From assembly GCA_964023205.1 (NCBI GenBank), contig OZ026842.1:11625407-11689406 (forward strand): 64,000 bases of DNA, written 5' to 3'. The notes beneath the pieces are model-generated. The model searched no databases. It was not told the origin of the DNA and saw only the letters and a program-made list of their open reading frames with translations. The DNA comes from Lutraria lutraria (lineage: Eukaryota; Mollusca; Bivalvia; Venerida; Mactridae). Position numbers and translations under genes: made by a program. Every line of letters begins with the position of its first letter. The first letter of the stretch is position 1. Below, in pieces: positions 21,749 through 31,870 of the stretch.

Positions 21749-22066
21749 ACTTAGACAAAGCATATGAAATCATAATCAAAGCACTGACTTGATTGACAGG
21801 ATGGTTTTGTTGATGTGATGCCTTTGTATCATTCATATAAAAACTGTTGGGGGAGGGGAATTTAATAGGTTAAAATTTCTGGTATATTTTGAATACAAGT
21901 ATGGATACCCCTTCATGTTTTACGATTTTCTTGTAATATACATGTATAATATCATATGCATATTAAACTGTTTCTTATTGCGAAATTTGGTCAACTTCTT
22001 ATAGTTATGTATGTATTTCTTTTATTTCATTTTCCCATTAATAAGTATTACCAATTAACTAAATGT

Positions 22067-22520
22067 GATCGGTGTTCTAGTGTTAACGCCCAGGACTGCT
22101 GACCGGAAAGTCATGGGTTAGAATCTTGACTCCAACTTCCGTTTTTTCAGGGACGCCTTTTCAATGTTCCCATCTACCACAGGAACCAGCTATTCAATAA
22201 AAAAAAACTATGCTCAATAAAAAAATACCTACGTATAGAAATTTATTTTTTCCATACGTATAGGTAATTTTTTATTGAGCATAGTTTTTTTTTGATTGAA
22301 TAACAGGTTCCTGTGCATCTACCAAGCCAAGCACTGTGTTTTAATAACCACAGGAAACTGAGTGAGGCGATTAAAAATTAAAAAATATATTCGAATAAGA
22401 GTAGGGATACAAAAGCCCGGTTCTCCTGTATCTTAATTATCTCCCCCCTCTCTTTGGGGCGGACCTGAAATGACCGTAGCTGTCGGATGGGTCGTTAAAT
22501 AACACATAGAGAGATTTGAT
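22067..22520 (+). mobile_element. SINE family B copy interrupted by a MITE
   Basis: tRNA-like head at 22067-22135 (TCTAGTGTTAACGCCCAGGA, CATGGGTTAGAATCTT), the GGGACGCCTTTTCAATG body, then the MITE at 22178-22315. The SINE continues with ACCACAGGAAACTGAGTGAGG and a 3' part with CTCCTGTATCTT, CTCCCCCCTCTC and TAGCTGTCGGATGGG. The same 3' part is seen at 49610-49710 (-) and 59800-59900 (+). Confidence 0.65.
22178..22315. mobile_element. 138-bp foldback MITE with target duplication, nested in a SINE
   Basis: Terminal inverted repeats CACAGGAACC/GGTTCCTGTG and nearly complementary arms (CTATGCTCAATAAAAAA with TTTTTTATTGAGCATAG; ACGTATAG with its complement). Flanked by direct repeats CATCTAC(C) at 22171 and 22316, a 7-8 bp target-site duplication. 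7-8 bp duplication suggests a hAT-type mobilisation, though TIRs are not diagnostic. Confidence 0.88.
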
Positions 22521-23157
22521 GATTTCAACATGGTTTTGCGTGTTGGGCTAATAATGATAACACGTATTTTAGCAAAATATTTTGAAACATTGGATAACAT
22601 TAACTTTGTTTAAGTTGTTGTCTTGAGAATATCCTTATAATTAGTGGGTCATCTTTAAAGTGCATTTTGAAAAATAGACTTAGTTTTTTTTTGGTTTCAA
22701 ATAGGATAATGTCTTATGAACTAATAGTCACCTTTGGAACTAAAAGATTTAACAGAAAATGCAAAACTTGCTATTTTCTAGTGAAAACTGACAAAAAACT
22801 AATATGGAAGCCTACATAATATAACGCTGTAATTTGACATTGCTTCAAAAGAATTATTCTGCAGCATATAAAATAATTCCTATGGAAAGTTCATTTTGGA
22901 GCATATGGTTTCGGTATGTTTTAGATGTTATCTTAGGGTCCTAAATTAATTTGCATACAGTATAACATGGTTAAACTGAGTTCTTGAGAATCCGAAAAAA
23001 ACTAGTAATTACTTTAATATACCCATACCTCACTACATCTACCTAAGTAACTCAATAATAAAGAATAATATTGCCTGCACGGGAAATATTAAATACTAAA
23101 GAAGTCGCAATCCTCAATTAACCTAATTCACTGTAAACGTGTTTTTCTGTATGTATA
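22521..23157. other. non-coding, nothing recognised
   Basis: AT-rich intergenic sequence. Confidence 0.4.
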
Positions 23158-23338
23158 TACAGACAGACCTGTGAACAAAGGCAACCCATGGGAAATGTGC
23201 ATTATGGGCTTTATTGACAGGTGACCTTTATTCAAAGGTCTTTTGATTCTAATTAATCAATGACGGTTTTTAAATTAATGACCTTTATTCACAAGGTGGC
23301 CTTTATTCGGAGGTGGCCGCTACCACTGGTTTAACTGT
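23158..23338 (+). mobile_element. MITE of the TTTATTC family, intact copy
   Basis: Left end TACAGACAGACCTGTG and right end CACTGGTTTAACTGTA form imperfect inverted ends. Internal TTGACAGGTGACCTTTATTC, GACGGTTTTTAAATTAATGA and GGTGGCCTTTATTCGGAGG. Further copies: 29289-29410 plus 34486-34545 (split by an insertion) and 48262-48440 (minus). Confidence 0.75.
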
Positions 23339-23344
23339 ATGTAT

Positions 23345-24960
23345 TTAGACTGCATTCTAGTACTGCATTCCTAATGAACGCAACTTATTCATAGTTATGT
23401 CAAATCCCTTATTTACAATTCTGTAATGTTAAATTACTTACGAATGAAATAAGAGGTTCACCTAATTGGATAGAATATGTTACGGATGATTAAATGTACT
23501 TCTGCAAGTGGTTTTGCTAATTAGTAATCAGTACACCCTGCTGTGATAATGATACTCTTGTCCTTTGAGACGTTGAATCATAATTGAGTTTATGTGGAAA
23601 TAGTTACAAATCTAAATCTACAGATACGAAGAGTTCCGTAAGGTTAGGCAAACCCACTTTATTAAAAGATTTTAAGTTTTTAAGCATAACACAGCATAGC
23701 ATAGAATAATCTTTATTAGGCATTATACACATAGTGCATTATTACATAGGCATAACAAAGATATGTGCAAATAGTGAAAGCATGTTATGTGTTATCAGAT
23801 GATGTGAAAATATATAACTGAAAATCCATGACTTTACACCATTACACCACGTGACCTTTTTAAACAGGTTATAAAGTTGAACAACGTACGAGAATTAATT
23901 AAACCATCAGTCGCCACACTATAAAAATATATTATTGTGACATTCAGTATCTGAATGGCAATTTTCTAGATGAGATGATATCTGATTCTTTCCTATGGTT
24001 TAATAAAACATTCAGCTCATATTCGGATCAATTAATATGTTAACAATTTCATGAGTGTTCTGAGTATATCAAATTTAGCTTTATATGACCCCAACATGCT
24101 TGCTAATATTGAAATACTTACAACTTACAATGTACATACAATTTAGCTTTATAAGTTTTTATTCATGATATTACATCAACAAAAGCGTTGTTCGTGCCAC
24201 ATGGACCAGTAAAAACTTTATTAGTAGCAATATCCGACAAACAAAGAACACCCAATAGGTGTCAGCAAGCAAGCAATTATTTTTTGTGCAGTGTTGTGAT
24301 TCTAGCATGGTACTCTTGGAATTGTCAATAATTGGGTTTCTTTCTATCACTATTTACCATCATTAAGTTGCTTGCTTCTGAGATTTGAAGTTGTCCTATC
24401 AGGGTATGTTGTCATCGTGTACCATAATAAATTTGCAGAGTCTGGTCTGTTGTATTGATCTAACCTACATTTGTTTGGATATACTGTCAACATGTACAGT
24501 TGTGAATCTTAGCAGTAAAAGGGTAAATTTGTATCTGGTAGAATACATCACTATGCAATCTTCATAATTAATTGAAGGTATTAGCACTAAGGTAACCCCC
24601 AAATATGGGAAGTGAATTTCTGTGCTATAGAAGTTGGAAGTAGTAGGATTTGGATCGGATTTTTGGCGTTAGAAATAAAGCATAATTTTTGTTATCTTTG
24701 TAAGTGACCCTTGATCAGAACTATGTATGAAAGAAAAAAAAAACTTTATATTTTTGGACTGCATGTATATCATTAATAATATTGTTTCAGAGAAATAAAC
24801 TAAATTGGAAACTATAAATGCATTTGATAAAATATATCAGACTTGCGAAGAAATTCTAACAGTAGTAACATGATTGAGTGGCATGATCTTTTAGCCTTCT
24901 CTGCATTCTTTGTAAAGATTACAAACTCATGTTTACAAATATATTTTGCCAATGAAATAA
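23345..24960. other. non-coding; possible LINE 3' tail at 23690-23760 (minus)
   Basis: At 23690-23760 the minus strand reads GCCTAATAAAGATTATTCTATGCTATG, split by me as AATAAAG then short CTATG repeats, which resembles a LINE/SINE 3' terminus. The rest shows no recognised feature. Confidence 0.3.
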
Positions 24961-25100
24961 TGAATGGGGTCTCTATGGTAGAGTGGTTATGGCTTACCTC
25001 ACTAGCCCCTCACCACTATAATCTCGAATCAAACCAGGAAAACATGTATCACGTGATGAAGGGATGCTACATAAGGTTGATGGCTCTACCCAGGTTTACA
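24961..25100 (+). mobile_element. tRNA-derived SINE, family D, diverged copy abutting a LINE-like 3' tail
   Basis: Head GGTAGAGTGGTTATGGC and CCCCTCACCACTATAATCTCGAATC resemble the minus-strand copy at 54575-54665. Immediately downstream (25098 onward) the minus strand reads GAATGAAATAAACTTGAAAC, a typical 3' end of an animal LINE. Confidence 0.5.
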
Positions 25101-26479
25101 AGTTTCAAGTTTATTTCATTCACTCTGCATATATATACATATTAAATGAGTGTACAGTATGGAATTAACATATATAACAGTATACCAGGTTGTACATGTA
25201 TGTAAAACTGTAAGGAATTAAACACAGTGAGAATACATAAGATTTACATCGGAATACAAAATAAAATAAAAAAAAGTTATGTTGAATAATAATTAGTCAG
25301 GTGGGTTTTACACTAAAGACATCCCCCATCCTTAAACAGGAAAAGTTGCCGAATGACATTAACTTTTGAAATAACGTTAAACCCACAGCCAATGACAAAA
25401 TATTTAATTAAGTCCTTTAACAATACAGGTGACACATTCTTTGCATTCAGCGAGCAAACAAACAAAGTTAACTAGAAAATTAATCGTTTATATGCACCAT
25501 TAAGGAACGGCAAGTTACTAGAGAATGTGCTGCAAAATAACATTGACATTTAGCCAGACACGTGATTAAATTATAAACCAGGATTAATTAAGCTCTTTCA
25601 TCAAACCTTCTTCGTCTGATCAGCTGAAAGGTTTAATTCATCGAACTTTATTTAGATATTTTCAGAAGATGGATGAGTCTCAATGGTTACTTAATTCCAA
25701 AGGAAAATCGAGACAGATCGGTAATCACAGGAATGGTTTCTTAGGATCGTAGATTGCAGTTTGATCTTATCCAGTTGGCATCTGTTCCATTAATTTTAAA
25801 AGATGGCATATTTCTGCAAAATATAATCCGATTAGTTTCGCGAATATCTACAGATTTTCATGAAAAACAAACGCATTTTCAGACAAGCTTCAAGTTCAAA
25901 TGTTTACTCGGTCGCACCCTCCAACTTCGCAATTTTCTGTTTTCTGTGTATTTCCTCGGTTCAGAAAGTAGCCCAGAATAGTGACCAAATTGTAGGTTGA
26001 AATCCTAACCTACTGATGTAAAGAATGTCTTATGTAAATGAACTCGGTCTGTGCTGCGGCATGCGTCTTTGAACTATTTCAGCGACGATCATGTGTCATG
26101 TTCACTAGGCCATTATCAGGATCACAGAATACAACAGACCGGCTTAAATTTAGCTCGACATACATACATCAGCAGCATGAATATTTCTCAATTTAATTGG
26201 TGACATCATTACGATAAAGCTACGTATTTTTATATTGATTTCAGCACGGATAACAACGTTATGCAATCAGATATCCGACAAAGGAAAAACAGCTATTCGG
26301 TTTCATACAATCTATTAAATAAACTAGAGAAAATAAATTGAGGAAAAGGACATCTTTTTGTTTTAGAAATTCCCCTAAAACCAACGACAAATCAAAGCAG
26401 AACACTTTGTTTGTATGGACATTCCTTTAATAATCACAAACCAAATGACCTTGAAATTTTATCCATAGAAAGACCAAAT
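25101..26479. other. non-coding, nothing recognised
   Basis: AT-rich; an open frame of 75 codons near 25754 has no recognisable domain or splice context. Confidence 0.35.
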
Positions 26480-26578
26480 GGCCCCCAGAACATAACCCGA
26501 GACTCGTTCATAGACCGACGCAAATAAAACATATGTACCAGTCTATGAACGAGGCTTGGACTTTGTGTTTTGGGGGCC
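26480..26578. mobile_element. 99-bp foldback MITE
   Basis: Left arm GGCCCCCAGAACATAA..GAGACTCGTTCATAGAC pairs with the right arm GTCTATGAACGAGGCTTGG..TTTTGGGGGCC across a ~26-base loop. No clear target duplication seen. Confidence 0.8.
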
Positions 26579-27570
26579 TATTGTTGTTATATTGACATAT
26601 TTCTAAGGTCCTGTGCATATACTGATTGGTTTACCATGCACGTGTATTACTTTTACACGATCTATTGTTTCTGCAATCATCATTGTACCGAAGCATGCCA
26701 AGGATACACGTCGCAGATATTGATAAATCAAGACTTTAAGATTCTAATAGGATATTAATGTGCAAAGGCGTGATGCCCGGGATACAAATGTCTCATTAAG
26801 TGTTATGGAATGTCCGGCTTGTCAAGATATATAACCGTTTAAGCAGCTTTATGTCTTATTTATAGCTTTTAGAATCACGGAGAAAGTCGTCCAACAAGCA
26901 TATATTGTGTCGGTCGTCTAAGTTGCAAATCTGTCATTCAGTCTAAGTGTTATGTCGCTTTGTAATATGAAAACTTTATATAATTTTATGATTTATGAAG
27001 TGCCAAACTACATTATATGACTTTGAGAAACTGTCGCTTTCCCAATGATGTATGAATCGGAGATAGAAAACACAATGGAATCGGATTTAATGGTATTATA
27101 TATAGGATCCTTACTCTCATTTTGTTCTCAAAATGGAGGGAGGAACAGATTGTGGAAATTTTAATAATTCTATAGGTTTCCATGGTAGTAAATGATTTAC
27201 CATGAGCTTTTTAAAAAACAATGACAATCCATTGAGTTATTTGAAGTCTAAGTGAGTATAATATTTGCACAGATTAAAGAAAAAGTATATTTAAATGAAA
27301 ATTCATGGTAAAAAGATGTAATAACACAGTATCAATCAAAGTTAATAAAGAAAAATACAGGTCACCGTGCAATTTCTACAGAAATTTATATATTTTTTTC
27401 TTCAAAAAGAGCAACAAATCTTCAAAAAAATTAAAATGTGTCGAGAAATAATTTGAAGTATCCGATCGCGATGTAACTAGCAAAGGAAATTATGATAACT
27501 GAACAATACTAGTACATTTGTACTATTTTTGTAAAATTGACATTTCTGAGGGCATTCGTCTGATACGTAA
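26579..27570. other. non-coding, nothing recognised
   Basis: AT-rich intergenic sequence. Confidence 0.4.
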
Positions 27571-27574
27571 ATAA

Positions 27575-27670
27575 GTACGGTATTGGGAATGTAATGCCTA
27601 TACATATAAACCGTGGGTTTGTTTGTTCGAACCCTGGGCGAGGCCCATGAACTTAGTGACGATTTGTAGA
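27575..27670 (+). mobile_element. possible tRNA-derived SINE head
   Basis: B-box-like TTTGTTCGAACCCTGGGCGA follows a degraded A-box region. No full tRNA fold. Weak. Confidence 0.35.
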
Positions 27671-28075
27671 CAATATACAGAAGAACATTCTTCCTTCTTC
27701 TCTGCTCATTCGTGTTAAAAAACTAAATTGGTTACAAGTATGACAATTGTACATCTTTGTAAGAACAAGAAAAACTATAACAAAACGTTATAGGTAGACG
27801 AATTTGAAGAAGCATATTGGTTTATGTTTTTTGTATGAAGTTGATTTTTTCATAAAGAATATTGTCTATATATTTAATTCAATCCAAAGGTATAAACTAT
27901 TTACATGATATGAGTAATACACATTATAATGACAATCATGAGTATTTGACAAATGAATAAATTCATGTATACAGTTCACAAGCACATGATAATATCATAC
28001 CATACATCAAATAGAATCAACCCTAAATGTTAACGAATTCACCATAATTCTGAGCACTATCATACAACCACATTG

Positions 28076-28275
28076 AGCTTCAAATAGCCACAAAACAACT
28101 TATCTAGGCAATGACTTCGTGGTTTTCTTACCTATCAACTATTAATAGATTCAGTCATCACCATTAGCCAATCAAATGGCCAGGATTAGCCAAACTAGTA
28201 ATAGACACTACACTATATACTCGCAAACAGCTATAATAAACAAATACTCATGAGTATAATTCGTTTAGAAAGATC
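28076..28275 (+). repeat. dispersed ~190-bp repeat, copy 1
   Basis: Shares CTTCAAATAGCCACA, CAGTCATCACCATTAGCCAA, TCAAATGGCC and GTAATAGACACTACAC in order with 59581-59766. Family unknown, no tRNA head, no terminal inverted repeat seen. Copies differ by scattered substitutions and a short deletion. Confidence 0.85.
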
Positions 28276-28659
28276 AAAGAGGCTTTCCGGTGGTTTCAAT
28301 ATTTTTGAATTATCAAGATGTCAGAAACATATTTTATATAAATAATTCCTTTTACAAATATTCGCTTTGATATCATCGATTAGATAACTTTCAAATATAT
28401 AGCTCTATCTTCAGTTTTTTTATTTGTTATTCTATTTAAGGATTACATTCCCTAATACAAGCATTGCATTCTTGTTTATTTTCAATGACTATGAAGAATT
28501 TATCATTTATAAATCATTCACCACAATCTTATTCTGAATTGTGTAATTTTGGAATTTGTGAACTTGAAGTTAAAAATGTTAAAACTAATCATAGAAAAGG
28601 GAGAGTACGAGTTGACAATATAACCTCCCTATATTTGAATGTCGCAATTTATAAACTTT

Positions 28660-28840
28660 TACATCGATTGTAGAGAGCAAGTTCTTACAGCTTATATTAA
28701 CTACTCTCGATGACTACTTCCTGGATTCTGACCAGTACTCACGACGAAAGAAGGGATTGTGAAGGTTCCGGTCAAAATCCGCCACTGCAGGATTCGAACC
28801 CGCAATTTATAAGGGTCGGACACCTCTTTCTATTGTTCAT
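28660..28840 (-). mobile_element. tRNA-derived SINE, family C, copy 1
   Basis: Minus strand reads GGTGTCCGACCC (A-box side), GCGGGTTCGAATCCTGCAG (B-box), then TTGACCGGAACCTTCACAAT, TCTTTCGTCG and GTACTGGTCAGAATCCAGG. Same order as 49045-49250. Confidence 0.72.
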
Positions 28841-29288
28841 AGGAAATTGAAATGTTGTAGTAGGGTCCGTAGGGCTTAATACAAAATACAACTAAATTAA
28901 TTTGCATGCTACGTTTTTCCTTCAATGTCTGAAAAAAAGATGACCTTTTATATATCGCAATATATTATCTTCTTCTAAAGACAATTACACTTCCTGCGAA
29001 CTTATTTAATAGCAATAATCTTTGAGAATTACTTTTTCTCTATCGGGCATTTGGGTAAAGTAACAAAGACGATAGAAAATTGATATTGCAATAAGAAACA
29101 TATTCGCCCACCAGTTTTGTTCGCATTGTTCCGTAGGGGGTGGTTTGGTGATTTATACCGTAATCAACACATATTTTCACAATTCTCAACTGTGTTCAAG
29201 AAATAGTACTCAAGAAAAATTAAGTAAACAAAAATATTCATCTTGAAGATGTATAAGATGGAAACGATTATTTTAAGGATTCTAAGGG
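28841..29288. other. non-coding, nothing recognised
   Basis: AT-rich intergenic sequence before the MITE and its insertion. Confidence 0.4.
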
Positions 29289-29410
29289 TACACTGAAACC
29301 TGTGACCAAACATAACATGGCTGTTATTGACAGGTGACCTTTATTGGAGGATATTTGGTTCTAAATACAATGTAATCAAATTCGGTTTTAAAAGAATAAA
29401 AATTATTCAC
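29289..29410 (+). mobile_element. left half of a TTTATTC-family MITE, split by the composite element
   Basis: CACTGAAACCTGTGACC, TTGACAGGTGACCTTTATT and TTCGGTTTTAAAAG follow the order of the intact MITE at 23158; the second half resumes at 34486 (GTATTTATTCACAGGGTG). The intervening 5.1 kb is therefore an insertion. ATTCAC is present at both junctions. Confidence 0.7.
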
Positions 29411-29576
29411 GGTTCACACCGTTACAGGTTTTATTCATATTGATACGCTCCCGCCACTGCTTGGTTTAGGCACGGAAATCCCGTGCAGAATTGTGTTAAC
29501 TATATAAGGAGCAATTGTGTAGTTTAATGTCACTCGAGGTTTAGTATTTGGTTAGCGAAGTACTAGTATTCCTTAT
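29395..29576 (+). repeat. 182-bp direct repeat, left copy (TATA-containing)
   Basis: Nearly identical to 31111-31292 (a handful of substitutions). Runs from AATAAAAATTATTCACGG to AGTATTCCTTAT and includes AACTATATAAGGAGCAAT, a TATA-type core promoter. Confidence 0.93.
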
Positions 29577-29759
29577 AACAAAGTACATGGATTCTTCGCC
29601 CACGAGGGAGTCGGGAAGAATTGAAATGTTTGAAGAATTGAAGATATTTTGACGGGAAGTTTTCTAGTCTGAAAAGAGATTTACAACGTGAACACGAGTT
29701 GATGAAGGCTACCGTCATAAAGACGACAAAGAATATCTACCACAGGAAGACCAATGGGG

Positions 29760-29850
29760 CCAGTCATTTGTTACAGGTGCGGAAAAGAAGGCCATTTTGC
29801 CACGGGGTGTGTTGCAGGAGAGTTATATGAAATAATTATAAGATAAGTAC
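29760..29850 (+). pseudogene. CCHC zinc-knuckle (gag nucleocapsid-like) remnant
   Basis: In one frame near 29772-29813 the sequence encodes CYRCGKEGHFATGC, a C-x2-C-x4-H-x4-C knuckle as in retroelement nucleocapsids. The frame closes shortly after (LYEIII then stop), and no protease, integrase or reverse transcriptase follows, so it is a fragment. Confidence 0.7.
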
Positions 29851-29878
29851 CAATTCATTAAGATCTTTTACGTTAATC

Positions 29879-30925
29879 TGTGAGCTATGCTTTATGCGTT
29901 GACTCGTTTATGTGTGAGCTGTGCTATATGCATTGGCTCGTTTATGACTGTGTGAGCTGTGCTATATGCATTGGCTCGTTCATGTGTGAGCTATGCTTTA
30001 TGCGTTGGCTCGTTTATATGGTGGCTGATTTATGCCATGTCGTATTTTCGCTTTTTCGCCACAACAAAGCGAAAATGCGAAAAAGCGAAAATACGACAAA
30101 GTCAACTTTGTCGTATCTTTGCATTGTTGCATTTTCGCATTGTCGTGGCGAAAAAGCGAAAATACGACAGATGAAGGGCGACAATCCGACACCAAAAATG
30201 TGTCGTGATTTCGCCTTACATCTGTCGTATCTTTGCTTTTTCGTGGCGAAAATGCAACAATGCAAAAACACAACAAAGTCGACTTTTTCGCATTTTCGCA
30301 TTGTTGCATTGTTGCATTTTCGCGTTCCGGTTGTACAAGCGCATGCGCACCAACTTGTATAAGGTTTATGTAAACTACCTGCGCATGCGTAACCGGAACG
30401 CAACAATGCGAAAATGCGACAATGCGAAAATGTAACAATGCGAAAAAGTCGACTTTGTCGTGTTTTCGCATTGTTGCATTTTCGCCACGAAAAAGCAAAG
30501 ATACGACAGATGTTAGGCGAAAACACGACACATCTTTGGTGTCGTATTGTCGCCCTTCATCTGTCGTATTTTCGCTTTTTCGCCACGGCAATGCGAAAAT
30601 GCAACAATGCAAAGATACGACAAAGTTGACTTTGTCGTATTTTCGCTTTTTCGCATTTTCGCTTTGTTGTGGCGAAAAAGCGAAAATACGACATGGCATA
30701 AATCAGCCACCATACATTTATGTATGAGCTGTGCTATATGCATTGACTCGTTTATGTGTGAGCTATGCTTTATGCCTTGGCTCGTTTATGTGTGAGCTAT
30801 GCTATATGCATTGGCTCGTTTATGTGTGAGCTATGCTTTATGCGTTGGCTCGTTTATGTGTGAGCTATGCTATATGCGTTGGCTCGTTTATGTGTGAGCT
30901 GTGATTTTGAGCGTTGGCTCTTTAT
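29879..30925. repeat. 34-bp tandem repeat array interrupted by a palindrome
   Basis: Unit contains GAGCTATGCTTTATGCGTTG and GCTCGTTTATGTGT, spaced 34 bp; about four units left (29879-30017) and six right (30714-30925). Units alternate between GCTTTATGCGTT and GCTATATGCATT variants. Confidence 0.92.
30018..30713. mobile_element. 696-bp near-perfect palindrome (foldback element)
   Basis: ATGGTGGCTGATTTATGCC at the left end is the exact reverse complement of GGCATAAATCAGCCACCAT at the right end, and the two ~330-bp arms match almost base for base. Arms are built from short motifs (GCGAAAA, AATACGACA, CAACAATGC) and contain nested palindromes such as CGACAAAGTCAACTTTGTCG. The centre (30333-30400) has GCGCATGCGC and TGCGCATGCG. 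Long inverted repeats made of short repeats recall foldback (FB) elements. The long open frames seen here on both strands follow from the motif repetition and are not genes. Confidence 0.93.
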
Positions 30926-31088
30926 GTATAATATGAGCGCTCTTATTCTGATGAAAAGGACATTCAAATATTATTAAATTAAATATTTAATGACAGTTTG
31001 GTAAATCAATTTAACATCTAGATAACTAAAGCCTATATCCTATTTGTTGTTTCTTTGTCCTGTACCTTGTGATTAGTGAATAATTGAT

Positions 31089-31112
31089 TTACTCCCGACA
31101 CTAAGGGAGTAA
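31089..31112. repeat. perfect terminal hairpin, copy 1
   Basis: TTACTCCC-GACACTAA-GGGAGTAA: 8-bp stem, 8-base loop. Recurs identically at 32564-32587, 33512-33535 and 34462-34485, each time at the 3' end of a repeat unit. Confidence 0.95.
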
Positions 31113-31292
31113 TAAAAATTATTCACGGTTCACACAGTTTCAGGTTTTATTCATATTGATACGCTCCCGCCACTGCATGGTTTAGGCACGGAAATCCCGT
31201 GCAGAATTGTGTTAACTATATAAGGAGCAATCGTGTAGTTTAATGTCACTCGAGGTTTAGTATTTGGTTAGCGAAGTACTAGTATTCCTTAT
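31111..31292 (+). repeat. 182-bp direct repeat, right copy
   Basis: Second copy of the TATA-containing segment, beginning immediately after hairpin 1. Confidence 0.93.
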
Positions 31293-31414
31293 TCCACCTA
31301 CCCACCCACCCAGCTTTACATAATATTTACAAGTCATGATGATATTATTTGTATAAAGTTAAACGGCAGTATCTTTTGTATGGAAAATGATTAAATTTTC
31401 TGTCTATGCTGTGT

Positions 31415-31870
31415 TGTTCCAGAGAATAGTTCCAACCAAGTATGGTAGGAACATATACTTTTGACAGGTTTTTGAATTTTATCACCGATTTTGAATGTCG
31501 AAAATGAAAATATTTTTAATTTTATGTTATGTGGTGATACGAATGCACACACGTCCGATAATCCAGATTTTGTATTGCATGATTCATTGATTAATATTGA
31601 TGTCTTACTTCCAGATTATAGCACTGATGAGTATTTATATCGTAGTTCATGTAACAAAGGTCGAGTTGATGCTCAAGGCGTTATGTTGACTTATGCAAAC
31701 AGACTGGTTTACGCATTCTGAATGGTCGTTGTGATAAGGATTGGATTGGTAATTTTACTCATGTGGGTAGTCGAGGTAGTAGTGTTACAGATCATGTATA
31801 GTTTCTACTAGCAATGTATCATATTGTGAATACATTTATCAAACTTTTCATAGTTATAGTGAGGTAAAAT
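31415..31870 (+). pseudogene. decayed APE-type endonuclease fragment
   Basis: FMLCGDTNAHTS matches the endonuclease motif GDFNAR, followed by DSLINIDVLLPDY (compare DLDLLPDDY of the LINE at 35108) and, after a frameshift near 31700, TGLRILNGR and GSRGSSVTDHV before a stop. Relationship to the LINE endonuclease is clear, but it is broken by frameshifts and stops. In Helentrons a LINE-derived endonuclease sits near the 3' end, as this does; alternatively it is a captured LINE piece. Confidence 0.7.

Noticed and set aside
29998..30795. Many overlapping open frames of 70-230 codons on both strands
   Set aside because: They result from the motif composition of the palindrome, which lacks stop codons in several frames. 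The repeated peptides are mirror products of the two arms.
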